Shown: piece after piece, positions 46,830 to 63,375 of the stretch
Layout of the letters: each line of letters opens with the position of its first letter
Position numbering within the stretch: position 1 is the first letter of the stretch
NCBI GenBank assembly: GCA_963855995.1
Contig: OY979716.1
Coordinates: forward strand, 20,083,040 to 20,147,039
DNA from: Muricea muricata
Lineage: Eukaryota; Cnidaria; Anthozoa; Malacalcyonacea; Plexauridae
Direction of reading: 5' to 3'
DNA: 64,000 bases
Position numbers and translations under genes: made by a program
Notes under the pieces: model-generated
What the model was told of the DNA's origin: nothing
What the model saw: only the letters and a program-made list of their open reading frames with translations
Database searches by the model: none

Positions 46830-49398
46830 GAAAACATGGAACTCTTTTTACGACGGCGTTACCTAAAATCATTTGAAGGTATAGGCAAGCTGAAAGACCA
46901 TGAGCAGAAGATACACATAGACAAAGACATTACACAGGTAGCTCAAACATACAGGAGAGTACCTTTTCACTCGCGGAAACCAAGGTGATGAATGGATTGA
47001 GGACAATATTGCAAAGGACATAATAGAGCCTGTTGTCCATGAATGTACAGATTGGGTTAGTGGACTTGTTCTCACACCCAAGCCCAGAAATGCAAAGGAA
47101 GTTCGAGTGTGTGGTGATTATAGACAAGCCAGTAAAGCAGTTAAGAGAGAAAGGCACCCAATTCCAACTGTGGAAGAGCTTATGCACAACATGGAGAGAG
47201 CTGTACATATAGCAAAGATGATTTGAAAGCAGGCTACCACCAGATACTCCTTGCCAAGGACTCGCAGTCGGTTACAACTTTTTGACTGCCCTTTGGCATC
47301 AATGCAGCCAGTGAAGTTTTTCAAAATGCAATTCAAAGAGCTATCCAAGGATTAGACGGTGTTAAAAACATTGCAGATGACATTATTGTCTGAGCAATAC
47401 TCACCAATAACACGAACAGAGGGTAGAACAACTATTTGCAAGGCTTCAAGAGAAAAACCTTACCGTCAACCCTAATAAATGCCTGTTCAACCAGACAAAA
47501 CTTTTTCGGGTTTTTCGGATTGCATTAATTTGACATCCAATGGTATCAAGGCTGATCCGAGTAAGATCTAGGCTATCAAGAATACAGCACAACCCAGAGA
47601 TGTAAAAGAATTAAGAAGTTTTCTTGGACTATCAAACTATTGTAGCACTACTACATGAACTAACTGTCAAGAATACCAAGTTTGAATGGAAACCAGTGCA
47701 TAAAAAAGCATTCGAAGCTATTAAACAAGCTGTTCAGAAAGATTGCATTATGCACTATCACAACCCAAAGCAAAGAAGTGTGCTCACAGTTGATGCAAGC
47801 CCAGTCAGACTTCGGGCAATTTTATCAAATGTTGACTCACAAGGTAACATTCATAATGTAACATATGCTGGTGGGTCACTGTCTAAAGTTAAACAGAAAT
47901 ATTCGCAAACTGAGCGTGAAGCGCTCGCAGTGGTGTGGGGGTGCGAAAAACTTTATTTGTACTTGGTGGGCACCAAATTTACCATTGCAACTGATCATAA
48001 AGCGCTCGAAATCATCTACAATGCAAGAATGAGCGATGGGCTCTGAGGCTACTGCAATATGAATTTGATATCCAGCACAGACCAGGTATTGGAAACCCAG
48101 CAGATGTCCTATCCCGACAACCTTTACACCAATGCTCAGAAAACAATGCTAGCAATGTTGCCGATCAATATGTCAATTTTTTAGAGCAACACTCCAAAAG
48201 ATATGCGATGATACGCAATGAATATCAAAGATATGATGGTAGCTACCAAAACAGATCACCAACTACAGAATGTCATATCTAACATTCAATCAGGAAAATG
48301 GGCTAAGACGAGTGATCTATTTTCTGTTAGGCGTGAACTATCAGTGACCAATAATGAATTGCTTTTACTAGGTACACAAATTGTTATGCCATCAAAGTTG
48401 AGGATGGAAACATTAAAACATGCTCATAAAGGGCACCAAGGAATTGTAAAGACAAAGAAAGCTTTAAGAACAAAACTATGGTGGACCAAATTGGAAAAAG
48501 ATGCAAAGGATTATTTGCAACGATGTCATGCTTGTGGCAGTGTCTTGGGCAAGCTGACCCACCAGCACCAATAAAATTTAACCAGATACCAAGCAAACCT
48601 TTGGAGCGTCCTAATGTGGATTTGTTAGGGCCATATACTACAAGAGAAACACTAGAGGTACGTATGGACAATGGTCGCCAATTTAATGCTAACGAGGCTC
48701 ACCAATACATGAAGGGCCCTGGTTTCCTTTATCGAACTGTCACTCCATTATGGCCTCAAGCTACTGGAGAGGCTGAATCGTTTATGAAACCTCTTAACAA
48801 AGCTATACGAGCAGCTCAGTTGGAAGGCCTCGACTGGCGAGAAAAGATTTACTCCTTTTTATTAGCTTACCGTACTACTCCACAGTGTAGCACTTGTGTG
48901 GCACCTGCACGGCTTTTATCTAATCATGAAGTTCGAAGTACCATACCAATGTCACCTGAAAAGAGAGAGGTGGTTTACAAAGAGCGAGCTGCACAACAAA
49001 GCAAAAGAAAATGTGGAGAAGAAGCAATGCAAGGCAAAAACATATGTTGACAAGAAGAGAAGAGCAAGAGAATCATAAATTTCAGTTGGAGATACAGTTC
49101 TGGTTAGACAACATTACCGTAATAAGTTAACATCGTTATTTGATCCAAAACCTTTGGTTGTGACCGCAGTGAATGGAGTAATGCTTACACCGTCGAGAGA
49201 ATAGTATTTAGTTACTAGGAATGTCTCTCATTTCAGGAAATACCTTCACAGTGAAAGCGATGCATTGAAAGCCAAACATGCGTGTGATGGAGAGGATAAG
49301 GATACGGACAACGGGGCGACAGGAATATGTAAACAAAGAGAAGTTTCAGAGTCAAGAATATATCCACTGAGGAATAGAGGCAAACCAAAATACTATTG
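46830..49398 (+). pseudogene. Ty3/gypsy-type retrotransposon pol, decayed
   Basis: In order on +, across several frames: a reverse transcriptase (WVSGLVLTPKP, VCGDYRQA, HPIPTVEEL; NIADDIIV in place of the YxDD box near 47370-47393), RNase H (TVDASPVRLRAILS, YSQTEREALAVVWGCEK, ATDHKALE at 47780-48010), the integrase zinc site (HAHKGHQG...CHAC at 48418-48535) and the end of the integrase core (VDLLGPY, then DNGRQF, LLAYRTTP). The RT palm is cut by stops and small deletions, and most of the integrase core between VDLLGPY and DNGRQF is missing. The last frame ends at 49398 (YPLRNRGKPKYY). Gag is not clear and I found no matching LTR pair, so this is an internal fragment or a copy with unrecognisable LTRs. 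Confidence 0.85.
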
Positions 49399-51910
49399 AG
49401 TATTCATAATGTCGTGAGAACTGTATGTTTAAGTATCACCTAGCACTAGAGGCTATGATACAGACTAGTATTATGTACTCTCATAATGTAGGTTGTGTAA
49501 CTCTCTTCCTTCACGGGATATTCAACTTTATTCGATGTTCAAATTACGCAACTTATGACATCACAGTGCATAATATCAGTAATTTGCAACATAATCGATA
49601 TATTCCGCACAAAAGTGCAGACACTAAGCGATTGATCGTACATTATATTCGTACAGTTTTAGAGTGTGTCTTAATTGTTGTCATATGTTACAAACTTAGC
49701 AATCACAAGGATACTCATTATGCACAGTGGTAAAATAAAATAAATTAACTAGAATAATTAATTAAACTGAAATGTACCAAATTCATGCATAAAATACAAT
49801 AGTTCATTACAAAATGAAAAAAGTGTTGTATGGTTTGAAAAGTCAAGTATATAGGATAAAATGATTTCTGTCAATGTCGGCAAACTTATAATACTAGGAT
49901 TATTTGAGATAATTGATTATCAAAATTATTTATGCTGATTAATAACTTTGCATCATTAATGATTCGGATGAACATGAATGAGCATGCATTTGACTAAGTT
50001 TCACAATATGTCGACTTTTCCGACTTAAAGTGACACATCGGAATCACGTTCGGACAACGACTGGATAGTTCAGATATTTGTTTCTTTTTACTGTGACTGA
50101 CGTTCATAACCACTTGGTAACCAAAGCGTGATGGGGCTGGTGGGATGATTTTTGGAGGTCGCTTGAAACTTCGTAGTCTTCGGTAGCAAATCCGAAAGGG
50201 CAGCTGGATTTTTTACTCACTCGAGATATTTTAAACAAACAACGGCCGCTAATATATAAAAGATCCCGTAGGTAAGTTATTCAGATAACTTCATGTTCGT
50301 GCTTTAGTTTGTGTTTCAAATTTACAAAGTATCCAGATTGTGAGCAGTCGTCATGGATTTTTTTTAAAATGTTATCATGCCACAGAAATGAATACATAAA
50401 ACTTAATAAATATTTCAATTAAGTAAGTTTAAAGCAGTTTAAACAAAGCGTGCTTTCGTCGAGTAAGCGACATCGCTAAACGGTGGGTTTGTTCATTTAC
50501 GATCGTATAATTATATAATGCAACGTTTGGGACTGGCTGGTGAGCAATCGATAATGGCATTGATCTAGTTTGACAAATTCCAGTTCCTAATTGCGTCTCT
50601 GCAGGGCCAACTAATGCGCTAGTCCAATGCAAATTTATAATCCGTCACATTTTACTGGTAGAAGTCCGAAATCCACTCGTAGCAATCCGGAATCCACTAG
50701 TACGAACCTGGAATCAAATTTTGGAATGTGGAGTACTGTAATGCACAGCAGGAAACCGTAATACAGCAGCCAATCATGGGAAGACACAATAGTATTCTAT
50801 GCACTTACTTAACATTAATTAACCTGTGATGTTTACCATAGCATATGACTAGCATACAAAACGAGCATGTATGATGGCGTCGTAGTCCTCAGGCTTTGTC
50901 TTTCAACCGGGGCACCAGGGTTTGGAACCTTAGTCGAACTTCTTTAAAAGAACTCTCGCTTAATTGAAGAAAGCGATCTGTCTTTGTCCGTCCATGCATT
51001 CTTCTCAAATGTGTTCCTAAAATCAAAGGCAACTGGATTCTCGTGATTGATTTAGAAATTACCTGAAATTCATTGGGGCGGTATAGCTCTAGTTCAACTG
51101 TCAATCATATCTAAAGCCTACGTTTTAAATGCAAATTAATTTTCTAGTTTGCCGTCCAGTGTGATCGAAAATAGTTCCTCCAATATTTGTATCTTTATTA
51201 CATTCATTTTGAAATCAATGGTATTTCCAGCATTCTGATTTGTCAAAAATAGTGCGATTAATCCCCAAATCGCATCATTTTGGGTGCGATTAAAGAACTG
51301 CTCATTAATCGCATCTTTTTTGGTCCCAATTGCATATGGCTGCCGAGTCTAGCCAACAAAACAAATCAAACTGCACGCATTCAATTTACCAAATAAATTT
51401 TAAAAACATCTGATCACGGTGACAAAAGAGGAAAATAAACAAATTTCATATCACCTATACTATTTTCTCAGGCAGTCAAAGGCTAGTACACGGCAAGCAC
51501 TGAAAAACAGATAAAACACTAGCTAAGTTGCCAAACAAATCAAACGATGCTACACATTACAGAAATAAAACCTTTGTGAATAACATTGAATAACTAGTAC
51601 AAGCTCGAAATGCAATGTGGCAGCGACAAGTAAATCCAGATAAATTTAATATGTTTTAGCTCAAAAATCCGTTGTTGAATCCTGTTAAATCGCGAATAAA
51701 GCTGATAGAATGTTTAAACTAACCTTGCTATTCCTTTGGCCAAGATTTTATGCACAAACAAGTTCATTATCTTTTCCATTTGTTAAATACCTGTACAAAT
51801 ATGTCCTTCGATTTTGTTCGCTTGTTGCTATGCTACCGCGCCGAAGAAGAACCGGAAGGAAGGCGGGAGGTGTGTCTTGTTTTAGATTTCAAAATGAATG
51901 TAATAAAGTG
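49399..51910. other. Non-coding stretch
   Basis: The part just after 49399 would be the 3' LTR position of the pol relic, but no 5' partner was found. A segment at about 51222-51325 repeats 'gtgcgattaa..atcgcatc' in both orientations and may be the left side of the palindrome that follows. No gene recognised. Confidence 0.4.
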
Positions 51911-52050
51911 GAAATTGCACTTCGTGTCGTGCAATTTTGGTCTGAAATCAAACTTGTGATTACAAATCGCACTCCCGCTTCGCGGTCGTGCGATTTTGTA
52001 ATCACACGTTTGATTTCAGACCAAATTGCACTCCACTCAGTGCAATTACC
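51911..52050. repeat. Palindromic element
   Basis: 'ggtctgaaatcaaac.tgtgattacaaa.tcgcac' is mirrored around 'tcccgcttcgcggtcg'. The outer parts (attgcacttcgtgtcgtgcaat, attgcactccactcagtgcaat) also form small hairpins. Confidence 0.8.
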
Positions 52051-53125
52051 ATTATAAATTTCTGAGGGATAACGGAAGTTTAATTGTTCTTATCTGCAGG
52101 ACTAAAATGTATGGATCTGTCCAACCCAATAACATGTGCTGCCTGGAAACAATATAAGTGGTGTTTTGAACAAGATATTCGTAGACACTGCGAGAACGTG
52201 TGGTCTATGTACAGAAGGTAGAGCAAAAATGCCATATTTAGTAGTCTACATGGGCCTTTGTTTGTGTCTTCTTCTCAATTAAATTGATAACATTTTACGA
52301 TCACTTCTAGCAAACCCTTTCCTAGTTCTAATAATAACTGGTTTGCATTTTTCCTAGCGCTAGATACATCAAATTTTCAGCTATAAAATGTACGTTATTT
52401 GAATTTAAAGCTAGGTTACACGTGCTATTTTTTCCATGCGCCGGCAATGCAATGGGTCGTATTCATTGCGTTGCTGGCGCGAAAGATAAAGATGCACGTG
52501 TGTCATGTTCTGCGCGGCAACGCAATTGTACTGTAATTTAATCTCTTCGGCAACGTTGCTGAAAGCTAAATCATCTAGCTTTCGGCGACGATTGCAGAAA
52601 ATATCATATTACACGGGTTACTTGCTCAAACCATCAGCCAATGAGATTCGAGTACTCAAATAGTACAAAAAGCTAAAAATTGTTCTTCGGGACGCGTGTC
52701 GCGTGTTTCTTGCGTTTTCACAACATTTTTAAAAATATTCAAACAGTTTTCGCAGTCACTTAAGATTTTTTAATTGATTTGATTTTTTAGTCTCATTCGA
52801 CCAAAAGAATCCTGTGTTGTGAATCAATCTCATCCAAAATACAGAGACCATGTATTTAAAAAACAAAGCAAGAGAAAAACTTGCAATAAAGGCACTTGGC
52901 CAGAAATATAGAATCTAGACTCTCGCGAAGAAATTTCACAGCCTCAAAACGTCAATGCGTCGAAATTAAATGAAGCTTGAAAATAGACGGCAGTGTTAAT
53001 GAAAATGAGGGCTAGGGACTAGTCTGATTGATATACGCTTAAAAAATTCCATTTCACGTGTTGCCACTTCAATCACCCCGGCAATGCGATGAAATTGGAC
53101 CCGTTCCGTTGCCAGCACGAGACAA
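52051..53125. other. Non-coding stretch before the recombinase relic
   Basis: No gene recognised. It might contain decayed upstream ORFs of the DIRS-like element, but I see no reverse transcriptase motif. Confidence 0.4.
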
Positions 53126-54069
53126 ATGTGTCATATTTCGGGGGATCCTTTCAAAATAAAGGACTTTCGGAAAGGGCTTTGTCTGTTATCTCGTCCTCAT
53201 GGAGGAAAAGTACACAAAGACAATATATATCACACCTCAACAAGTGGGATCGGCACTGCCGTTGAAGATTATTGGATCCCCCTTTCAGCAACTGTAGAAG
53301 AAGAAGTGAATTTTTTAGCTATGCTCTTTAATACGGCCCGAAGTGCCTTATCAGCCGTCTTTACGCTCCAAAACAATCAGACTTTTGAAACCCATCCACT
53401 AGTAACTCGTTTCATGAAAGGAGAGCTTGAGACTAGACCTTCATTACCCCCTTATTCTGAAACTTGGGATGTTAATGTTGTATTGGGTTACATAGCTGGG
53501 GTCGGTCAGCCAGAGGATCAGGATCTCAAAATGTTGCCTTATAAAACTGTTATGTTGCTAGCTTTATTGACAGGCCAACGTCGCCAAGCCCTGCATGCAC
53601 TAGATATAATAAACATGGATTTAAATTGGGAAAAGTATACTTTTCTTACTACGTCGTTACTCAAAACATCTCGCCCTGGTAAACACCTAGCATCGATTGA
53701 AGTTCAGTCATACAAGACCGACAGGAATCTATGCCCAGTTGCGCACATACAAGAGTACGTCAAACGAACGGCGGATTTAATTGCGGGGCAATCAGCGTAG
53801 ACTTTTCATCAGTCACCAGAAACCACACAAAGAGATTTCAGGAGATACTCTTAGCCGTTGGCTCATGAAACACCTTGGACCTAGCAGGAGTAAACACGGC
53901 AAAATTCAGCGCTCACAGTACTTGGGCAGCCACAACATCGGCAGGAAAACTATGAACATGCCCTATTGACATTATCATGCAGAGTGCAGGGTGGACACAA
54001 GAATCCACCCTTGGGAAATACTATCACAAACCAGTGTTAGCTCGAGAAAATTTTGTATATTTTTGTTAA
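53126..54069 (+). pseudogene. DIRS-like tyrosine recombinase, decayed
   Basis: The frame gives the N-terminal helical part (NTARSALSAVF, HPLVTRFMKGELETRPSLP, WDVNVVLGYI) and the catalytic domain with the first Arg in LTGQRRQAL (about 53579). Further on it shifts frame: the His of HxxR is at 53914-53916 (AHSTW), but the expected Arg is TGG, so the second catalytic Arg is lost. After another shift the end reads IIMQSAGWTQES...GKYYHKPV, and TAA is at 54067. These motifs match the recombinases of DIRS retroelements, which integrate without target duplication. Two frameshifts and the Arg-to-Trp change make it inactive. No RT/RNase H or split inverted repeats were found. Confidence 0.8.
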
Positions 54070-54249
54070 ATAATAAAGGCAAATGAACAATTGCCTAAAT
54101 CTTTCATGGGCATATGTTATGGTATTTAATATGTTAATTACAAACTGATGTCATGTTTCAACTACTGTGTACTCGTACTTCTTTAAAATTTCATATTACG
54201 TCATACGTCGGCTCCGTAGCGACCAAGACCAATGACGAAACAGAATTCA

Positions 54250-54525
54250 AAAATTAAACGTTGATTTGTTGATTAGTTGAAGTTTGATTTGGATTCTGTG
54301 AGTTATTGGTCGGGAGCGAAGGAGTCATATGCCCACCCAGCCACCCTTGTATGGTGATCCCAAACCATATTAGTACGAGTACTCTCTGGTTCTGTTAAAT
54401 AATGATTTTCTGGTTCGCGCGCTCTCTCATATTACGTCATATGACTCCTTCGCTTCCGACCAATAACTCACAGAATCCAAATCAAACTTCAACTTAGGCA
54501 AGTTTCGTTTAATTTTTGAATTAAC
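54250..54525. repeat. Foldback element
   Basis: The left arm 'aattcaaaaattaaacg...gttgaagtttgatttggattctgtgagttattggtcgg.agcgaaggagtcatatg' (54243-54331) is inverted at 54437-54525. The spacer of about 100 bp includes 'ttctggttcgcgcgctctctc'. Confidence 0.82.
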
Positions 54526-57500
54526 CACCATTTTTTAGATTCGAAGTTGACCGCATGGAAGGAATCACGCGCCTCCGCGCACCATTCACGCAACGCGTGG
54601 GACTATCAACCGGCGCATGCGCAGCCGTTTTTCCGCGGTGTCCCAGAAGCCCAGAATCTGGCCATTGCTTGTACTGTGAATGTATGAAAAGCAAACACGA
54701 ATTGTCAACCTTTACCATGTCTGTTTATGGGGGGGGGGGGGGTCAGGGCCAGGCAACTACCCCTGCACCTCTACCTCCGTGCACTACTCTGTCTTGAAGA
54801 GGCTCTGTTTTATATTCATGTATGGACATAGCAAAGATATTGCAAATGCAATTGGTTGGCCGATCATATTTTCTAAGTCTGGAAGTTCAAATGTAAAGAA
54901 ACGCTTTGTAAACGACATATACGGACTTTGGAACATCTTTATAAATTTGTCAAAATTCAACTTCTCAATTGCTAATCAACGATCCTTGCTACATTATACA
55001 TTAAAGTGATTAGATATTTATTTGACCCCTAAAACTCCAAACAACCATGCCACGTACAATCATACGTACAATCCTGAGGTGTTTGCTTTCATGATAAATT
55101 ACACAAAGTATAACACCTCTAACTGTTTTGTTTTAAAATGGCGGGCGCGCATTAAAATATGTTTTGAATTATGATTGAATTATAAACAGAGCAGACAAAA
55201 AATTGTAAAAAGTTTAAGTTATATTCACATTTGCGTTTTGATTTGAAGAACTTAAGCGTGGGAAATAGACATGACTCGTGTCGAAACTCGATATCGCGCT
55301 TAGAATTTCGCTTGTGGATATTAATACATATATACTGGGAGAAATTTGCCAGTAATTTCCCGAGGATTGTTCCACACGCTGCATGGCTGAGCACGCGCGG
55401 ACAAAAGATGAACACGTGTACCCATAAAATTATGGACACGCAATCACACAAGAAACAAATGCAATTTCCTGACAACAGAAAGATCGCCGAAAATTATGTG
55501 AAATAAATCTGCAGGACACTAATCTACTCGTAAGTAATATTTCAAATATATATATATCTATTTGCTGATCACATTTCAGCTTTTAAATTTTCGGACAATT
55601 AAATACCACAAACATAACATTTCGACATAAACATTTGTGCGTAATAAGATCAATTTCTCGGCCTAAAACTGGTTAAAACCGGTTAGCAGCGGGCTGGGAC
55701 GACAGAGTTCATTTGTTATTTGATTTTGGTGTGATTGTGGTGCTTCAATTGTCTCTAAATATCAGAATATTTGGGTGAATGAGTCTTGGACGTGTAATGT
55801 ATTCATAACAAACAATAACATGGTTGAGTAGGTTTTAATATTTGTCGGCATTTACTGTGGGAGAAAATTCAGTATTAATGTGGTATTTTGTAGCCATTTT
55901 TACATTATTTACTTTCTAGCTTTGGCTGAAGTAAAATAATGTTAATAAGAATGTTAGATTGTGTTTTGGTGTTTTATAATCCATATATACAAATATAAAA
56001 AATGCTTTGCAAAAACTTTGCAGAAAATGTGTAATTTAATATATTTACAGCATACAAACATCAAAATCAATCCAACAATATAAATTAAATATTGTATGTC
56101 AGACCTGTCAAGTGTCACGCATTTGGTGTTATTGTCACACATTTTTTTCACAACATTCTTTCAGGCACACAAAATAAATTTTCAAAATCTTGTCAAAGTA
56201 GATTTAAAGAGGATTTTGAAGTTCATAGGGGAGAGTGTCATGCATTTTAATTTTGAAAGCTTGACAGGTCTGTATGCTATTAGTATATATTATTACCCTG
56301 GCAGATTTTAGTGAATTTTCAGTTTTCATATTGATTGTTTAAAGAGTAAACAAAATTAACGAGTATGTGTAAGTCAGAGCTGGAGTTTTCTAGCTCTAAC
56401 CAGCCGGAGCCAGAGCTGAAAAACCAGAGTTTGCACAGCACTTGAAACATAACTGTAAATTTTGTTAATATCTCAAAAGTACAACTTAATATACATGTCA
56501 TGTAAACTTGAGGCCAAGGCTACAGAATATCTATTTATTCTCCATCCAGATTGGAAATTGTATTTTGAAAATAGAAATGTAATCTCATTTTTTCCCTAAA
56601 GCCTTTAAGTATCATATGCATGTTTTGGAATTTCTGAATGGACCTTTCCCATAATGATGCCATAGGTAGATTTTAGATGTTACATGAAATTTGGTTAACT
56701 CAGGAAGAATGTCAAGCTATGAGAATTTCATGTATATATAATTTCTTTTCCTGCTGCAAAATGGTTCACCATTTCCAACATTTAGCTGCTAAGGCAGTAC
56801 AGATGTGTAGAAAATATTTGGCATTTCGACAATGAACACTATACACAACTTGACATGGATTAATATTAATGGTGTGGGAAATATTTATTTATGATCCAAA
56901 TCAACAATGTTTTGTGTGGTATTCCACATACAGTACTCGTAATCTCAGCTGGGTGGGGGATGTTAAATTGTCTTACATTTTTTTATCAGCTCGACTTTAA
57001 TGTATATTCTTTTGTCAGAATTGATACTGGCTAAGGACAAAAAAATTATATTGTACATTGTCAAATGTTTTGACTTTTGTTTTTTTGTTTTGACAAAAGT
57101 TTTACAAACAATAAAGCACATATTCAAGCACTAAAATAAATTTGCCCTAAATGTTCATATCACAACAAGTACAATACTGTTAAGTACAAAAACAATACTA
57201 ACACTCTTTTTTCTTAGTTACTGGGTATTCTTTATTTTGTGCCAGTTTTATAAGTCAGATATTGCTGAGGTAAAATTCGCACTAAGATTTCTCTTAATTG
57301 ACATACACATACCTGGTACAGGTATGTACCAATGTATAGGGCAGCATGCTGAAATGCATTTATCAAAGGCAAGGTCAGTGTAAGCAACATGTCTTTAGCC
57401 AGTTTTGGTGAGCAAAACCTGCACAGCAATGTATGTTCAAGCGTAGCACTTAAGTCTGGTCTGTGTGTCGAGAGAAACTCAATGCTCTTTTTATAACTTT

Positions 57501-58395
57501 CAGGTATTGTAAATTATCCTGTATATTATAATTTATTTATTAGTTGCTTTCTCCCGTATTTTCTGTGTAGTTACGTCAATGGTATGAGTATTTTTTAGCT
57601 TTGTTTTCGGACCCCTGACATAATATAACAATTGTATAACAATTATAAGCACAGTTTTTAAATTGTAAAATATCACCAACACGAGGCATAGGCTCGTGAT
57701 ATGGGCGTGTTCGACAATAAGTTTGTGAAACAAGACGAAGACAGAAAAGAAATAGTGAGTGGGAAGGAGTCTGTATATATTGCGATACATATTCATCTTG
57801 AGTTATATAAACGTTAACCTCGTCTTATATCACAGTGTATAATTTAAATTACTTCATCAATACATTTTATTCTAGAAAATTGGAGAGTTTAAAAATACAT
57901 GTATAATAGAAATTAAGAAATATTCCAGTAAACGACATGCTCTAGTTTTTAAATGCCCTCAAGATGTAAATATTACATTTACAGCGTTGATACAAGTAGC
58001 AGGCGTAAACGTATACATTATGCTAATTAATTTTTTGCGTTGTTGTAATACTAGATGTCAAACAGCATTTGAGGTCTGTTTTGTAGGTCGCAATGTCGCG
58101 TTTCCGGTGAATTGAATTCGTCACGTTTAGTTGGACGGAAATGCGACGTATATACTGTAAAGCAGTCCTTAATCTTGCGTCGCACAAGGTCCTTGGATAC
58201 ATAGCAGAACAAATCTTTTTTCATGATGAAGTAGTGCATGCGCAATTAGCTTTGAATACGATTTTACATAACAGAATGTCTGGAGGAAACAGTCTTGAGA
58301 GGCCCTTAGGTAATCCTCCGTCAAAATTGACCGTAACAAAATCAAGTGTTGGTGATCTAGGTCCTAGGATATTTTCTCTTATTATATAGTTGACA
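54526..58395. other. Non-coding stretch, 3.9 kb
   Basis: No gene recognised. A G homopolymer of about 15 lies near 54728-54742. The rest is AT-rich with only short frames lacking known motifs. Confidence 0.4.
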
Positions 58396-58495
58396 GTAAG
58401 ATACTGAAAATACACCGTAAGATATTTTCCATATCTTCACTAGTGAAGATATCGATCACATGATCATTTCCCGCCAATAATTTTGTAGTTTCAAA

Positions 58496-58611
58496 ATGGC
58501 GATGTTTGTAAGAGCAGCGAACCAATTTTCACCTTTGTTTAAAGAAAAAAACTGCATGTTTGTGCCGGAAAAAATGGAAATAATACGAGAAAACACTAAA
58601 ATGATGAACAG
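58496..58611 (+). CDS. Possible first coding exon, unknown
   Basis: ATG in a good context (caaaATGgcg) opens 38 codons, MAMFVRAANQFSPLFKEK then NCMFVPEKMEIIRENTK, to a GT that fits a donor (aacag|gtattg). No downstream exon was found. It lies 117 bp before a palindromic element and may belong to a repeat. The codons look natural but I do not recognise the protein. Confidence 0.25.
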
Positions 58612-58727
58612 GTATTGTTTTAATTTAAATAATATTGAAATAAAGCCATGTTTTTAGCATTATTGATCGAAAATTAATATTACTGACTTGGGTCTTAAAT
58701 TGTTTACAACAATATAATAAACAGAAC

Positions 58728-58864
58728 ATTACACGGCGGTTTGAAGATATGAATTTTATTTTCTCGTGGTGAAAACAATATTTTACTCACTCGCTGCGCT
58801 CGTTCGTAAAATATTGTTTTCACCACTCGAAGATAAAATTCATATCTTCGCACCGCCGTGTAAT
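58728..58864. repeat. Palindromic element
   Basis: 'attacacggcgg...gaagatatgaattttat' and 'gtggtgaaaacaatattttac' are mirrored around 'tcactcgctgcgctcgttcg', arms about 58 bp. Confidence 0.85.
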
Positions 58865-60806
<1,942 letters not shown>

Positions 60807-60827
60807 CAAACGCTCAGATTTATTTAA

Positions 60828-61326
60828 AGTGCTTATGAAACGAAATTTTCTCCAACAATTTTCGTATTGCATTGGAAAGATCAGTTAAAATCACTGTATA
60901 ATTTCTTTGATAGAATTTTTGTAACTGCCTTACTTTTCGAGATATTCAATTCTATTTGATTTGAAAATTACCTAACCAGTGACGTCATACTGCATAATGA
61001 GCGACTGTTAGATTGCTTATTTTGTAGCATATAATAGTGGAAAATAACTAAAACTACACTAACATGTGTGTAGGCTATGTTTAACATCCAGACCTGGGTA
61101 TTTAGGTGTTATATCTTGAGTACTTTTTAAATTAATTCAGCTTTTTTGAAAAGTGATTATGCAGTATGACGTCACTGGTTAGGTAATTTTCAAATCAAAT
61201 AAAATTGAATATCTCGAAAAGTAAGGCAGTTACAAAAATTCTATCAAGGAAGTTATACAGTGATTTTAACTGATCTTTCCAATGCAATACGAAAATTGTT
61301 GGAGAAAATTTCGTTTCATAAGCACT
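60828..61326. mobile_element. TTAA-flanked foldback element, 499 bp
   Basis: Arms of about 180 bp, starting AGTGCTTATGAAACGAAATTT, are inverted (60828-61008 and 61153-61326) with few differences. TTAA stands directly outside both (60824-60827, 61327-61330). There is no coding content. Long arms with TTAA fit Kolobok-type or piggyBac-type MITEs. Confidence 0.82.
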
Positions 61327-61408
61327 TTAACACTTGCCGACATGTAACTTTAAACCACTAACTATAGCCAAACTTATTGTGAATAGTAAAATATTATCTG
61401 TCAGTTGC

Positions 61409-61434
61409 CTGATGATCGCCTAAGCGCGTGAAAC
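61409..61434 (+). ncRNA. Third hammerhead-like core
   Basis: CTGATGA (61409-61415), a short stem II CGC.CTAA.GCG, then GAAAC (61430-61434) after an extra 'cgt'. The extra bases between stem II and GAAA weaken the case. It is followed within 25 bp by a (TA)n tract. Confidence 0.3.
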
Positions 61435-61481
61435 TCTGAGTAGCGACAGAAAAAGTATATATATATATAATATACACAATG

Positions 61482-61658
61482 AAATAGACTTTGGTTACTT
61501 CATAAAGTTTTATTCACAACAAATCTGTTTCGTATGACAAGCAATGCTTGCCACACTCGTCAGGTGATGATCGCGTCTGTGGTGTGTGGCAAGCATTGCT
61601 TGTCATACGAAACAGATTTGTTGTGAATAAAACTTTATGAAGTAACCAAAGTCTATTT
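61482..61658. repeat. Near-perfect palindrome, 177 bp
   Basis: Arms of 70 bp, 'aaatagactttggttacttcataaag...gacaagcaatgcttgcca', are identical apart from the extreme ends. The loop of about 30 bp is 'cactcgtcaggtgatgatcg' followed by 'cgtctgtggtgt'. Confidence 0.9.
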
Positions 61659-61722
61659 GTCTATTCCGCTCTACTTCGGTATTGAGCACTTTCTTCATAT
61701 ATATGGTTTTATTTTTATTCCT

Positions 61723-63375
<1,653 letters not shown>

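Noticed and set aside
46380-49740. LTR pair for the Ty3/gypsy relic
   Set aside because: I compared the flanks by eye and found no matching direct repeats, so no LTRs are claimed.
58141-58389. 82-codon open frame
   Set aside because: No motif, no splice or start context that supports it, and the opposite strand is equally open.
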